Shown one piece after another: positions 43,536-52,459 of a stretch of 64,000 nucleotides of DNA. How positions within the stretch are numbered: the stretch's first letter is position 1; each line of letters begins with the position of its first letter. This stretch comes from Bryobacterales bacterium (GTDB taxonomy: Bacteria; Acidobacteriota; Terriglobia; Bryobacterales; UBA6623): positions 92,211 to 156,210 of the forward strand of contig JAPPMG010000055.1 of the NCBI GenBank assembly GCA_028819215.1. The letters run 5' to 3'. The notes beneath the pieces are model-generated. The model was not told the DNA's origin, did no database searches, and was given only the letters and a program-made list of their open reading frames with translations. The position numbers were made by a program, and so were the translations under genes.

Positions 43536-45188
43536 ATGTCCTCGTCAGCGGAACCAATCGTCTTCGGCGAGCCGACCCCTAACGCTGTGGGGCGCGCCGC
43601 ACTCGTGCCGGATGGCGATTGCGTCCGAGAACTCAGCGCTGCCTCTGCCGACCGGCTGCTTTGGTACGGAGAGGACTTGATCCGCGTCAAGCTGCCCGCT
43701 GGCACTAGAGTGATCTATCCGAAGCCGAGCATTCCTGGCCTGCCAGACCGGGATGCCGCCATTCGCTATGCCTTGGAGCACCCGGAACAGGCGGCGCCCT
43801 TGCGCTCTCAGCTCCGTTCGGGGGCCAAGGTCACGATAGCCATCGACGATATCTCGCTGCCGCTGCCGAAGATGAACCGGCCCGACCTGCGCCAATCGGT
43901 GCTTGCGATCCTGCTGGAGATGCTGGAGCAGGAGGGCGTGACCGATGTCGAGATGGTCATTGCCAATTCGTTCCATCGCCGCATGGAACCATTCGAGATC
44001 CGCTGGAGCGTAGGACGTGAGATCTTCGACGCATTCTACCCCCACCGTCTCTACTGCCACGACGGGGAAGATCCCGCATGCATCGTCGAACTTGGTGAGA
44101 CCGAGCTTGGCGAGAAGGTGCGCATCAACCGCCGCGCGGCCGAGTCCGACCTGCTCATTTACGTCAACATCAACCTCGTGCCGATGGACGGCGGCAACAA
44201 GTCGGTGGGCGTCGGCCTCTGCGACTATGCCTCGCTGCAAGCCCATCACAATCCGCAGACGATCCGCGCGTCGGACTCTTATTTCGATCACACTAAGTCG
44301 CCGCTGACAGACTCGTGCAATCGCATGGGCCGCGTGGTCAACGACAAGCTCAATGTCTTCCATATCGAGACGGTGGTCAACAACCAGATGTTCGACCCGC
44401 GCATGCAGTTCTTCGTCAAGCCCGAGGACGAGTGGAACGCGCTTGACAAAGTGACGTTTCGCATCGCCCAGGTCGGTTTGGGAGCCATGCCGAGGCAGTT
44501 GAAGCGCAAGGTGCTCTTCTCTGTGCCGGCACCCTACGAACTGATCGCCGTCCATGCCGGCGCGACCGACGCCGTGCATGCCAAGACGCTTGCGTATAAC
44601 TACCAGCAGTACTGCGTCCCGGTGGACGGGCAGGCGGATGTCGCCGTGTTCGGCGTCCCATTCATCTGCCCCTACAACGTCAACGCGCCAATGAACCCGA
44701 TTCTTGTGCGCTGCCTGACGCTGGGCTACTTCTTCAACATGTATCGGGGCGCGCCGATCTTGAAGCGGGGCGGGGTGTTCATCCTGACACACCCGCTGTA
44801 CAACGAGTTCAGCCCATCCCACCACGCCGCTTACCACGAGTTCTTCCACCGCTGCCTGTCCGAAACGAATGATGCGGACGAGCTGCAGCGCAGGTATGAG
44901 GCTGAGTTCGCGCGCGATTCCGCCTACAGCGACATGTATCGCCGCGGCTACGGCTACCACGGCGTTCATCCGCTGTACATGTGGTACTGGGCCGAGAACG
45001 GGGCCAAGCACTGCGGTCAGGTCATTGTCGTCGGGGCGGAGGACCGAGAATCAGCCCGGATCATGGGCTGGGAACGCGCAGACACCGTCGCCGAAGCGCT
45101 GGAAATGGCGCAGACCTTCCTGGGCCGGAGTCCCAGCGTGGCGCACGTCCACATCCCTCCGATCAACATGGTCGACGTGGCTGCGTGA
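43536..45188 (+). CDS. LarA-like lactate-racemase-domain protein
   Basis: A 550-residue protein whose core matches the LarA/DUF2088 nickel-pincer racemase family. Seen: [20 protein letters not shown] (cf. the DxTRP loop), [13 protein letters not shown] (His of the first active-site segment), and [20 protein letters not shown] with a Lys where LarA binds the pincer cofactor. It is longer than LarA (~425) and has a distinct C-terminal domain rich in Tyr/His ([20 protein letters not shown]). The larB/larC/larE cofactor genes are not nearby. It follows the HAD gene by 39 bp. The reaction is uncertain. Confidence 0.75.
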   Translation: MSSSAEPIVFGEPTPNAVGRAALVPDGDCVRELSAASADRLLWYGEDLIRVKLPAGTRVIYPKPSIPGLPDRDAAIRYALEHPEQAAPLRSQLRSGAKVTIAIDDISLPLPKMNRPDLRQSVLAILLEMLEQEGVTDVEMVIANSFHRRMEPFEIRWSVGREIFDAFYPHRLYCHDGEDPACIVELGETELGEKVRINRRAAESDLLIYVNINLVPMDGGNKSVGVGLCDYASLQAHHNPQTIRASDSYFDHTKSPLTDSCNRMGRVVNDKLNVFHIETVVNNQMFDPRMQFFVKPEDEWNALDKVTFRIAQVGLGAMPRQLKRKVLFSVPAPYELIAVHAGATDAVHAKTLAYNYQQYCVPVDGQADVAVFGVPFICPYNVNAPMNPILVRCLTLGYFFNMYRGAPILKRGGVFILTHPLYNEFSPSHHAAYHEFFHRCLSETNDADELQRRYEAEFARDSAYSDMYRRGYGYHGVHPLYMWYWAENGAKHCGQVIVVGAEDRESARIMGWERADTVAEALEMAQTFLGRSPSVAHVHIPPINMVDVAA

Positions 45189-45624
45189 ATCGCTGCCGCC
45201 TGAGTTGCGGTCGCGGCGGCGGGGCTGGGAAGCGTCGGGCGGTCGGCAGGGCCGATCCCTCGCATCAGGCGTCTAGGGCTCCGCAGCGAGCGGTCCGCTG
45301 GGGCACAGCATGCGCCTATCGGCCTGGTCTAGGAACGAGGTGGTCCCGCCTTGGTCCTGTTGTTTCTGAACACGATTGTTTATAGGAAGCATAGAAATAA
45401 TCTGCTTCCGCTTTGTGATCGGAGGTGGCTAGACTGCAAGTCAAGGGCATTTATTGACCCGCGAATCCCTTCCCATGAGAGCTTGAGTCAGAAAATTCTG
45501 GAATCATTTCTTCCATGTTTTGAAAGGGTTTCATGGGATATTGCGACGTTCGTAGTGCCCCAATTCGCATCAATTGAATGACGTGTGCTTAGCGTCAACG
45601 TACTTCGGAGGTACAGGCCAAGCA
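45189..45624. promoter_or_regulatory. AT-rich leader upstream of the first ammonium transporter
   Basis: About 435 bp; from ~45350 to ~45600 it is clearly more AT-rich than any coding sequence around it. Two dyads stand out: GGAAGCA-N11-TGCTTCC (45385-45409) and TCCCATGA at 45471-45478 matched by TCATGGGA at 45531-45538. A GGAGG lies ~13 nt before the chosen ATG. No convincing sigma-54 (GG-N10-GC) promoter was found. The area probably carries promoter and operator elements for nitrogen control, which is inference. Confidence 0.5.
45385..45409. promoter_or_regulatory. Inverted repeat GGAAGCA-N11-TGCTTCC
   Basis: A perfect 7-bp dyad with an AT-only-like 11-bp centre (TAGAAATAATC), about 215 bp upstream of the first amtB. 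The geometry suits a dimeric regulator's operator. It does not match the NtrC consensus. Confidence 0.35.
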
Positions 45625-47013
45625 ATGGAAAGACACGCTGATTCAGGCTTCAACGCGTCGCAAGTCAGCCGAAGGCTGGGTGTCTTGGCCGCCGTCTTGA
45701 TGTTGGCGTCGATCCCGGCCGGAGCCCAGGAGGCCACGGATCCATCGCCCGGAGACCTGATGGCTGCGGTTGAGCAGGTCCAGACCCACGCCAACATTCT
45801 ATGGACGCTCTTGGCCGCGTGCTTGGTGTTCTGGATGCAGGCGGGGTTCGCTTTCGTCGAGTCCGGCTTCACCCGTGCGAAGAACGCGGCACACATCATG
45901 ATGAAGAACGTCCTCGACATGTCCATGGGCGCTCTGTCGTTCTGGCTGATCGGCTTCGGCATCATGTTCGGCGCCACCAATGGCCTTTTCGGCACCGACC
46001 ACTTCCTGCTGTCGCCTGACAACGGAGGCGGCGACGGCCAGTGGGAGTACACGTTCTGGATGTTTCAGGTCGTCTTCGCGGCAACGGCGGCCACAATCGT
46101 GTCCGGCGCGATGGCCGAGCGGACGCAATTCGCCGCCTACCTGATCTACAGTGTCGCGATCACCGCCATCATCTATCCCGTCTTCGGCCACTGGGCGTGG
46201 GGAAATCTCCTTCTTGACCAGCCCTCGTGGCTGGCTGACATGGGCTTCATCGACTTCGCAGGGTCCACCGTGGTCCACTCGGTTGGAGGCTGGGCAGCCT
46301 TGGCCGGGGCGATCGTGGTCGGCCCCCGCTTAGGCAAGTATGGCCTTGACGGCTCGCCGCGGGCCATTCCCGGCCACAATCTGGGAATGGCCGCGTTGGG
46401 CGTGTTCATCCTGTTCTTGGGCTGGTTCGGCTTCAACGCCGGTTCGACCACGACAGCGGATGGCTCGGTCGCTCGTATCGCCGTGAACACGTTCCTGGCC
46501 GCATGCAGCGGCTCGATCTTCGCCATGATCGTCTCGTGGAGGAGGTTTGGAAAGCCCGATGTCGGCATCACGCTCAATGGCGTGCTGGCCGGCTTGGTTG
46601 GCATCACCGCTCCTTGCGCGTCGGTGACGCCGCTCGGCGCGATCATTATCGGTGCGGTCTCGGGAGTGCTCGTGGTCTTGAGCATCCGCTTCTTCGACAA
46701 GCTGCATGTCGACGATCCCGTGGGCGCGATCTCGGTACACGGCGTGTGTGGTGTCTGGGGCACGCTTGGTGCAGCACTGCTGCACGAGAACCTGTTCCTG
46801 GGCCTTGAGTACGACTTGCTCGGCACGCTCTGGGTGCAAATCGTCGGCGCAGTTGTGGCGTTCGTCTGGACATTCGGGACGGCCTTCGTGCTGTTCAAGA
46901 CCATCAATGCGGCGATCGGCCTGAGGGTCGCGCAGGCGGACGAGATCGAAGGTCTCGATCTCGGCGAGCACAACTCGCGCGCTTACCCCGACTTCCAGGT
47001 CTCGCTCAACTGA
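45625..47013 (+). CDS. amtB: Ammonium transporter 1
   Basis: A 462-residue Amt-family channel with a cleavable-looking N-terminal segment (LGVLAAVLMLASIPAGAQ) and 11 helices. Features: MQAGFAFVESGFTRAKNAAH, GHWAWGNLLLDQPSWLADMG, DFAGSTVVHSVGGWAALAGA (first pore His), GWFGFNAGSTTTADG and DDPVGAISVHGVCGVWGTL (second pore His). The sequence type (ESGF, long loop after helix 3) differs from transporter 2 at 47928. The ATG at 45625 is chosen over a TTG 17 codons upstream. A PII gene follows after a 337-bp gap. Confidence 0.93.
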   Translation: MERHADSGFNASQVSRRLGVLAAVLMLASIPAGAQEATDPSPGDLMAAVEQVQTHANILWTLLAACLVFWMQAGFAFVESGFTRAKNAAHIMMKNVLDMSMGALSFWLIGFGIMFGATNGLFGTDHFLLSPDNGGGDGQWEYTFWMFQVVFAATAATIVSGAMAERTQFAAYLIYSVAITAIIYPVFGHWAWGNLLLDQPSWLADMGFIDFAGSTVVHSVGGWAALAGAIVVGPRLGKYGLDGSPRAIPGHNLGMAALGVFILFLGWFGFNAGSTTTADGSVARIAVNTFLAACSGSIFAMIVSWRRFGKPDVGITLNGVLAGLVGITAPCASVTPLGAIIIGAVSGVLVVLSIRFFDKLHVDDPVGAISVHGVCGVWGTLGAALLHENLFLGLEYDLLGTLWVQIVGAVVAFVWTFGTAFVLFKTINAAIGLRVAQADEIEGLDLGEHNSRAYPDFQVSLN

Positions 47014-47350
47014 TTTGGGTCTCTCCATCCCCCCGGCTCGGCGCTTCCCGACGGCAGGGCCATTGAGCTTGAGGTGGTCGGCTCGCCTGCCGGATGCCGA
47101 GCAGCGCGGGCGCGTTCGAGCCGCGGCCGACATCAATCGCCAAGGGAGCGTAGACGCGCACGTTCCAGTCGCGATGTGCGCCGCTGACATCGAAGTGCGA
47201 TAGAAATCTTCAATTGGAGCAATCTACGATTGAGCCATTCGCCGGAGTATGAATCATGAGAATGTACTGGATTGGAGATTCTATTGTTCGATATATGTAT
47301 CCCAATTCAGACGAGAATGCGATCCTTGTAGGGCACTGGAGGGAGCTGAA
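47014..47350. promoter_or_regulatory. Gap between amtB-1 and PII-1 with AT-rich 3' half
   Basis: The first ~190 bp are GC-rich without a gene. The last ~150 bp turn AT-rich (for example GATAGAAATCTTCAATTGG and GTTCGATATATGTATCC), suggesting a separate promoter for PII-1. A -10-like TATATG is visible near 47295 but no firm -35. The frame open from 47249 into PII-1 lacks a ribosome site. Confidence 0.4.
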
Positions 47351-47689
47351 ATGAAGAAGATTGAGGCGATCGTGCAGCCGTTCAAATTGGACGACGTTCG
47401 TGAGGGCCTGAAGCAGGTTGGAATGGACGGAATGACGATCTTCGATGTTCGGGGATACGGTCGCCAACGCGGGCACAAGGAGATCTACCGGGGTCACGAA
47501 TACGAGGTAGACCTGCTGCCGAAGGTCAAGGTAGAGTGCGTCGTGCCCGACGATCGCGTCGAGGAAACCGTGGGCGCGATCATTGAATCTGCTCGCACCG
47601 GCTCGATCGGCGATGGCAAGATCATCGTCTCTGAGGTTCCGGAAGCGATCCAGATCCGCAGCGGCCAGTCGTTGGAAGACGTCTCGTGA
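47351..47689 (+). CDS. glnB: PII nitrogen regulatory protein 1
   Basis: A 112-residue PII signal protein. MKKIEAIVQPFKLDDVREGL opens the chain. The T-loop GRQRGHKEIYRGHEYEVDLL has Tyr51, the uridylylation site. The B-loop ESARTGSIGDGKI binds ATP and the C-loop RSGQ closes it. Start set by a GGAGGGAG site 8 nt upstream of ATG 47351. PII proteins bind 2-oxoglutarate and ATP/ADP and block AmtB when nitrogen is plentiful. Paralogue of the gene at 49242; it could equally be named glnK given its place after amtB. Confidence 0.95.
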   Translation: MKKIEAIVQPFKLDDVREGLKQVGMDGMTIFDVRGYGRQRGHKEIYRGHEYEVDLLPKVKVECVVPDDRVEETVGAIIESARTGSIGDGKIIVSEVPEAIQIRSGQSLEDVS

Positions 47690-47927
47690 GGCGCGGCGTC
47701 CGTGCCCGGTTCGGGCCGCTGGGCCCATCAGAAATTCTTATCTAGCATATCTGCTCCACAGCCCCGCAATCCGCTAGAGACAATGCAGTTAATCGGCTTC
47801 CCAAGATCGAGGGAGCGCATGCCCGCCCCACCGATATTGCGGCTACCGTAGCAGCCGCTCGCGGCCAAAGGGACGGGCCAGCGACACGGTTTTCCCGCGA
47901 GCGGGGGCCTGGGAAAGGAGTGTTGAG
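47690..47927. promoter_or_regulatory. Gap between PII-1 and amtB-2
   Basis: About 240 bp with a modest AT-rich patch (AAATTCTTATCTAGCATATC near 47730-47750) that could be a promoter for the second amtB-glnK unit. AAAGGAG before 47928 is its ribosome site. Confidence 0.35.
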
Positions 47928-49214
47928 ATGAAGAGAATCATCACGTTTGCCGTGATGCTGATCGCCGTGCTGGGCCTACCAGTCTCGGCGGCGGCGCAAG
48001 ACGGGATTGACACAGGGGACAATGCGTGGATCCTAACCAGTTCCGCATTGGTTCTGATGATGACAGGGCCTGGCTTGGCCCTGTTCTACGGGGGGCTCGT
48101 CCGCCAGAGGAATGTCCTCGGCACCATGATGCAGTCCTTCGCAATGATGGCGCTGATGACATTGCTGTGGGCCATATACGGCTACAGCCTGTCGTTCGCC
48201 GAAGGGAACGCATTCGTCGGAGGCTTCGGGCACGCGTTCCTCAATGGTGTTGGCATGGAGCCGAACGGCTCAATCCCGCACCTGACCTTCATGGTCTTCC
48301 AGCTGATGTTCGCGATCATCACCCCGGCGCTGATCAGCGGCGCCTTCGCCGAGAGGATGAAGTTCTCGGCGATGCTGCTGTTCATGGCCCTGTGGGGTAC
48401 GGTCGTGTACTTCCCAATGGTCCACATGGTCTGGGGCGGCGGATTCATGAGCGGCGACGGAGTGATTCCTTGCCTCGACTTCGCGGGCGGCAGCGTGGTT
48501 CACATGTCGTCTGGCGTGGCTGCGCTCGTGATTGCCCTGTACTTGGGCAAGCGCAAGGGGTATCCAGGCGAGGCGATGCGTCCGCACAACCTCACGTTCG
48601 CATTCATCGGAGCTTGCTTGCTCTGGGTCGGCTGGTTCGGCTTCAACGCCGGCAGCGCCCTAGCGGCCGACGGCCTTGCCGCCGTGGCGTTCGTGAACAC
48701 GCACTTTGCCGCGGCGGCTGCCGTAGCCAGCTGGCTGCTGGTCGAGTGGCTTCGCGACGGCAAGCCAAGCATGCTTGGCGGCATCACCGGGGCCGTGGCC
48801 GGCTTGGTCGCGATCACGCCTGCCTCGGGCTTCGTTGGGCCGATGGACGCCATCATCATTGGTTTGGCTGCCGGCGCGATCTGCTACTTCGCAGTGGCCG
48901 TGGTCAAGGTGAAGTTTGGCTATGACGATTCGTTGGATGCATTCGGCGTCCATGGTGTCGGTGGCACTGTGGGTGCGCTGCTCACCGGCGTGTTCGCCCG
49001 CATGGCGATCGGCGGCGCCGATGGCTTGGTCGAAGGCAACGCCGGACAGTTCGTCAACAATGCCCTGGGCAGTGCGCTGACCTGGGTGTTTTCCGGAGTC
49101 GCGACCTTCGTTATCCTGAAGATCGTCGACGCGATCATCGGGGTGCGTGTGAGTTCGGGAGACGAGTCCATAGGACTGGATATCTCGCAGCACGGCGAAG
49201 AGGCCTACAACTAG
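47928..49214 (+). CDS. amtB: Ammonium transporter 2
   Basis: A 428-residue Amt channel of the classical bacterial AmtB type. A signal peptide MKRIITFAVMLIAVLGLPVSA precedes 11 helices. Features: SSALVLMMTGPGLALFYGGL, PMVHMVWGGGFMSGDG, DFAGGSVVHMSSGVAALVIA (first pore His), GWFGFNAGSALAADG and DDSLDAFGVHGVGGTVGAL (second pore His). The ATG follows AAAGGAG. A PII gene starts 27 bp downstream, giving a classic amtB-glnK pair. Confidence 0.95.
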   Translation: MKRIITFAVMLIAVLGLPVSAAAQDGIDTGDNAWILTSSALVLMMTGPGLALFYGGLVRQRNVLGTMMQSFAMMALMTLLWAIYGYSLSFAEGNAFVGGFGHAFLNGVGMEPNGSIPHLTFMVFQLMFAIITPALISGAFAERMKFSAMLLFMALWGTVVYFPMVHMVWGGGFMSGDGVIPCLDFAGGSVVHMSSGVAALVIALYLGKRKGYPGEAMRPHNLTFAFIGACLLWVGWFGFNAGSALAADGLAAVAFVNTHFAAAAAVASWLLVEWLRDGKPSMLGGITGAVAGLVAITPASGFVGPMDAIIIGLAAGAICYFAVAVVKVKFGYDDSLDAFGVHGVGGTVGALLTGVFARMAIGGADGLVEGNAGQFVNNALGSALTWVFSGVATFVILKIVDAIIGVRVSSGDESIGLDISQHGEEAYN

Positions 49215-49241
49215 CGGAATCGTGACAGGAGGACATCAGAG

Positions 49242-49580
49242 ATGAAGAAGATTGAAGCGGTTATCCAGCCGTTCAAGTTGGACGACGTCCGTGAAGCGCT
49301 CAAGGCGATCGGACACGATCGCTTGACGATTTACGACGTGCGCGGCCACGGTCGGCAGAAGGGCCATAAGGAGGTCTACCGGGGCCAGGAGTACGAGGTG
49401 GACCTGCTACCGAAGGTCAAGCTCGAGAGCTACGCGTCCGACGACCGGGTCGACGAGATTGTAAACGCTATCGTCGAGTCCGCTCGCACGGGCAAGATCG
49501 GCGACGGCAAGGTGTTTGTCTCCGACATCGCATCGGCCATTCGGATACGCAGCGGCGAAACGGACGACGACGCCATCTAG
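49242..49580 (+). CDS. glnK: PII nitrogen regulatory protein 2 (GlnK type)
   Basis: A 112-residue PII protein, roughly 70% identical by eye to PII-1. The T-loop is GRQKGHKEVYRGQEYEVDLL with Tyr51 kept, the B-loop ESARTGKIGDGKV. A GGAGG site precedes the ATG. The main differences from PII-1 are after residue 62 (ESYASDDRVDEIVNAI) and at the C-terminus, where binding specificity may differ. It should gate AmtB-2 and be uridylylated by the downstream GlnD. Confidence 0.95.
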   Translation: MKKIEAVIQPFKLDDVREALKAIGHDRLTIYDVRGHGRQKGHKEVYRGQEYEVDLLPKVKLESYASDDRVDEIVNAIVESARTGKIGDGKVFVSDIASAIRIRSGETDDDAI

Positions 49581-49613
49581 CCTGCCATGGCTGTCGCCTC
49601 TCGGCAGCCTTAG

Positions 49614-49643
49614 GGCCGGGCGGGCTGCAATGCCCGCCCGGCC
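49614..49643 (+). terminator. Strong hairpin between glnK and glnD
   Basis: A perfect 11-bp GC-rich stem (GGCCGGGCGGG / CCCGCCCGGCC) with an 8-nt loop, 33 bp after the PII-2 stop. It is followed by TAATCTA rather than a T-run. It probably reduces or ends transcription before glnD. Confidence 0.65.
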
Positions 49644-49688
49644 TAATCTACTCTCGTAAGAACCGCGTCGCGTCTGGGCGGAGATCCG

Positions 49689-52259
49689 ATGTCCAACCTC
49701 ACCACGTATCACGCGCAACAGATGGAGCGGGTGAGTTCGGACTTTTTCGAGGATGGAGACGGCCTGCAAGCCGTATCCCGGCGCACCAATGCCGTGGACG
49801 ATATCGTCCGGGGCCGGTTTGACGAAATCTTCGCCGGCGCGCGCGATGGGGTGGCCGCCATAGCGGTGGGCGGTTACGGTCGCGCGGAACTCTTTCCGTT
49901 TTCCGACATCGACCTGCTGCTGCTGTTCGGCAGCATACGCGATGCCGAGCGCAACGAAGACCGGATCGCGAAACTGATCGCCTCGCTGTGGGATTCGAAG
50001 CTACAGGTCTCCCACTCAGTGCGGTCCCCCAGGGATTGCACCAGCTTGGCCCGGGACAACACAGACCTGCACATCAGCATGCTCGACACCCGCTTCGTCG
50101 CCGGTGACGAAGGCTTCGTGGCGACGCTGCAAGACAGCCTGCTGCCGAAGTTCTACTTGCGAGAGCAGCGTTCACTGCTCCGCTCGCTGATCCAGAAGGC
50201 TCGCCAGCGGCACCAGTCCTTCGAGGATACGCTGTACCATCTAGAGCCCAACGTCAAGGAGGGTCCTGGAGGCTTGAGGGATTACCATCTCGCCTGCTGG
50301 GTCGCGCAGCTGCAGAACATCGAGCCGGGACGCGTGCCGGCTAGCGGCGAGTTCCTTCCCCAGAACCCGTGGCTCGACCCGGAGGGCTCGAAGCGCTTCC
50401 TGTTCGCGCTGCGCTGCTACCTGCACTACTACTACGGGCGAGACAGCAACGTGCTCTCGTTCGATCTGCAGGACTCGATTGCCCACGCCAGCGCTGGCAA
50501 GGTCTATGACGGGCCGGGCGGCGCTGCGGACATGATGCGCGACTTCTACCGCAGGACAAGGTCGGTCTATCGCCTCGCACTGCGCCTGATGGACGAGTCT
50601 TCAGCTCCGGCGAACGCTCTGATTTCGATCTTGCGCAACCGCAAGTCGCGCCTGTCTAACGTTGACTTCAGTGTCAGCAACGGGCAGATCTACTTTAAGG
50701 ACCCACACCTGCTCGAGCACCGTCCCGAACGCGTTCTGAGCCTGTTTGAGTTTCAGGCGCGCCACGGGCTCGCTTTGGCATCGGAAACTGAGCGGCGCAT
50801 TCGCGATCGGCTGCCGCTGTTTCGGCAGCACGTCGACGCCGCCCCGACGCACTGGCCCGCCCTGAAGCGGATTCTGCTGCTCCCGCACACCTACCGGGCA
50901 TTGGAGGCAATGCGCGAGGCGGGCGTCCTGTACGCGCTGTTCCCCGATTTCGAGCTGGTCGACTGCTTGGTGATTCGCGACTTCTACCACCGCTACACAG
51001 TGGACGAGCACACTCTGGTCGCGATCCGAGTGCTGAAGGAGCTCCCGAGCGCGACCGAGCGCATCGACCAACGCTTCGCTTCTCTGTTGGGGGAGATCGA
51101 CCACGCCGAGCTGCTGCAACTTGCGTTGCTGTACCACGATCTCGGCAAGGGCGTCGAAGGGCGGCCACATCAGGAAAGCAGTGCCGAAATGGCTGAGTTG
51201 GGGATGCGGCGGATCGGGTTGAACGATCCCCTGGCTTGCGAGACCGTCATCCAGCTGGTGGCCGACCACTTGAAGATGTCGGAGGTGATGACCAAGCGCG
51301 ATCTCAGTGAGCTGTCGGTCCTGGAAGACTTCAAGCGGGAGGTCAAGACGCTGGAGCGGCTCAAGTTGCTCACGCTGATGACCTATGCCGACACCGTGGC
51401 CGTGAACCCTTCGGCGCAAACCAACTGGCGCAAGGAACTGCTTTGGAGAATGTATCGGGGCATCAACTCCATCTTTCAGCGCGACCACGGCGACCGGCGC
51501 ATCAACAAGAGCACCGTTGCGGATTGCTTGGACCAAGCTGCCGATCAGGCCGAGAGAAAGCGCCTGAAGCGCTTTCTGCGAGGTTTTCCGGAGCGCTATG
51601 TGCGCACGCACACGCCGGAACAGGTCCGTCGGCACGCGGAGCTGGCGAGCACTATGGATCCGGGGCGGGCGATCGCTAAGTGCGTCTGGGAGGGCGGTTA
51701 CCTTGAGGTGCTCGTCCTGTCTCCAGATCGGCCCTTCCTCTTCGCCTCGTTGTGTGCCGGCATCACGGCTTCAGGGGGTGACATCGTCAGCGCCGAGGCG
51801 TTTGCGAACGAGGACGGGCTCGTGCTGGACTCGTTTCGCGTCGCGCCGGATGCGACCGCGGGCGAGTTGCGGCAAATGGATTCCGCCCAGATCGAGGATC
51901 TCGAACTGAGACTGCAAGGGTTGGCCGAAGGTACCATCGACGCTTCCGGCCTGCGCCAGTGGCGCGTGCGCGCGCCCTACAGCCGCCGCAACGGCGAGCC
52001 GCCCTCGGTGTCGTTCGACAATGACACCTCCGCCCGCGCGACCATCTTCTTCGTCAACACCGCGGACCGGCCCAAGCTGCTGCACGATCTGGCTAGCGCG
52101 TGCTCAAGCAGGGAGTGTGATATCGATGTCGTGCTGAGTCACACGCAGGGCAGCTTGGCGATGGATACGTTCTATCTGACCCGGAACGGCGAAAAACTGC
52201 CGGGGAAGATCTGCGAGCTGCTCAAAGAAGACCTTCTAGAGGCCTGCGCGCCCGGCTAG
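49689..52259 (+). CDS. glnD: PII uridylyltransferase/uridylyl-removing enzyme
   Basis: An 856-residue bifunctional nitrogen sensor. The nucleotidyltransferase motif GGYGRAELFPFSDIDLLLL lies near residue 58, followed by LEPNVKEGPGGLRDYH. The HD hydrolase motif is LLYHDLGKGVEGRPHQESS near residue 480. Two ACT domains, about residues 670-740 and 780-850 (SPDRPFLFASLCAGI, TADRPKLLHDLASACSS), sense glutamine. It would uridylylate Tyr51 of both PII proteins encoded just upstream when glutamine is low. A 109-bp gap with a hairpin separates it from glnK. Confidence 0.95.
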   Translation: MSNLTTYHAQQMERVSSDFFEDGDGLQAVSRRTNAVDDIVRGRFDEIFAGARDGVAAIAVGGYGRAELFPFSDIDLLLLFGSIRDAERNEDRIAKLIASLWDSKLQVSHSVRSPRDCTSLARDNTDLHISMLDTRFVAGDEGFVATLQDSLLPKFYLREQRSLLRSLIQKARQRHQSFEDTLYHLEPNVKEGPGGLRDYHLACWVAQLQNIEPGRVPASGEFLPQNPWLDPEGSKRFLFALRCYLHYYYGRDSNVLSFDLQDSIAHASAGKVYDGPGGAADMMRDFYRRTRSVYRLALRLMDESSAPANALISILRNRKSRLSNVDFSVSNGQIYFKDPHLLEHRPERVLSLFEFQARHGLALASETERRIRDRLPLFRQHVDAAPTHWPALKRILLLPHTYRALEAMREAGVLYALFPDFELVDCLVIRDFYHRYTVDEHTLVAIRVLKELPSATERIDQRFASLLGEIDHAELLQLALLYHDLGKGVEGRPHQESSAEMAELGMRRIGLNDPLACETVIQLVADHLKMSEVMTKRDLSELSVLEDFKREVKTLERLKLLTLMTYADTVAVNPSAQTNWRKELLWRMYRGINSIFQRDHGDRRINKSTVADCLDQAADQAERKRLKRFLRGFPERYVRTHTPEQVRRHAELASTMDPGRAIAKCVWEGGYLEVLVLSPDRPFLFASLCAGITASGGDIVSAEAFANEDGLVLDSFRVAPDATAGELRQMDSAQIEDLELRLQGLAEGTIDASGLRQWRVRAPYSRRNGEPPSVSFDNDTSARATIFFVNTADRPKLLHDLASACSSRECDIDVVLSHTQGSLAMDTFYLTRNGEKLPGKICELLKEDLLEACAPG

Positions 52260-52459
52260 CAAGCGCCCCTGACACGCAGCGGTGAGGTAGCCGTCTCAGG
52301 GACCTGGCACGAGTGCTCCGCACACGGTGCTGGGTTAGTCGGTGTAGAGAACCGCCGGTTCACGTTCGCCCGGCAACATGCGCAGCGGGCTTCGGATCGC
52401 TCGCTCGCCGGGATCGGAGACTGGCGTTGCCCGCCGGCCCGAGCATACGGCTTCGGAAA

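Noticed and set aside
45420..45440. Possible sigma-54 promoter (TGGCTAGACTGCAAG) upstream of amtB-1
   Set aside because: The GG-to-GC spacing is several bases too short for a -24/-12 element; no better match was found before amtB-1, PII-1 or amtB-2.
45351..45581. 76-residue open frame in the AT-rich leader before amtB-1
   Set aside because: Weak TTG start, no ribosome site, no recognisable composition; the segment looks regulatory rather than coding.
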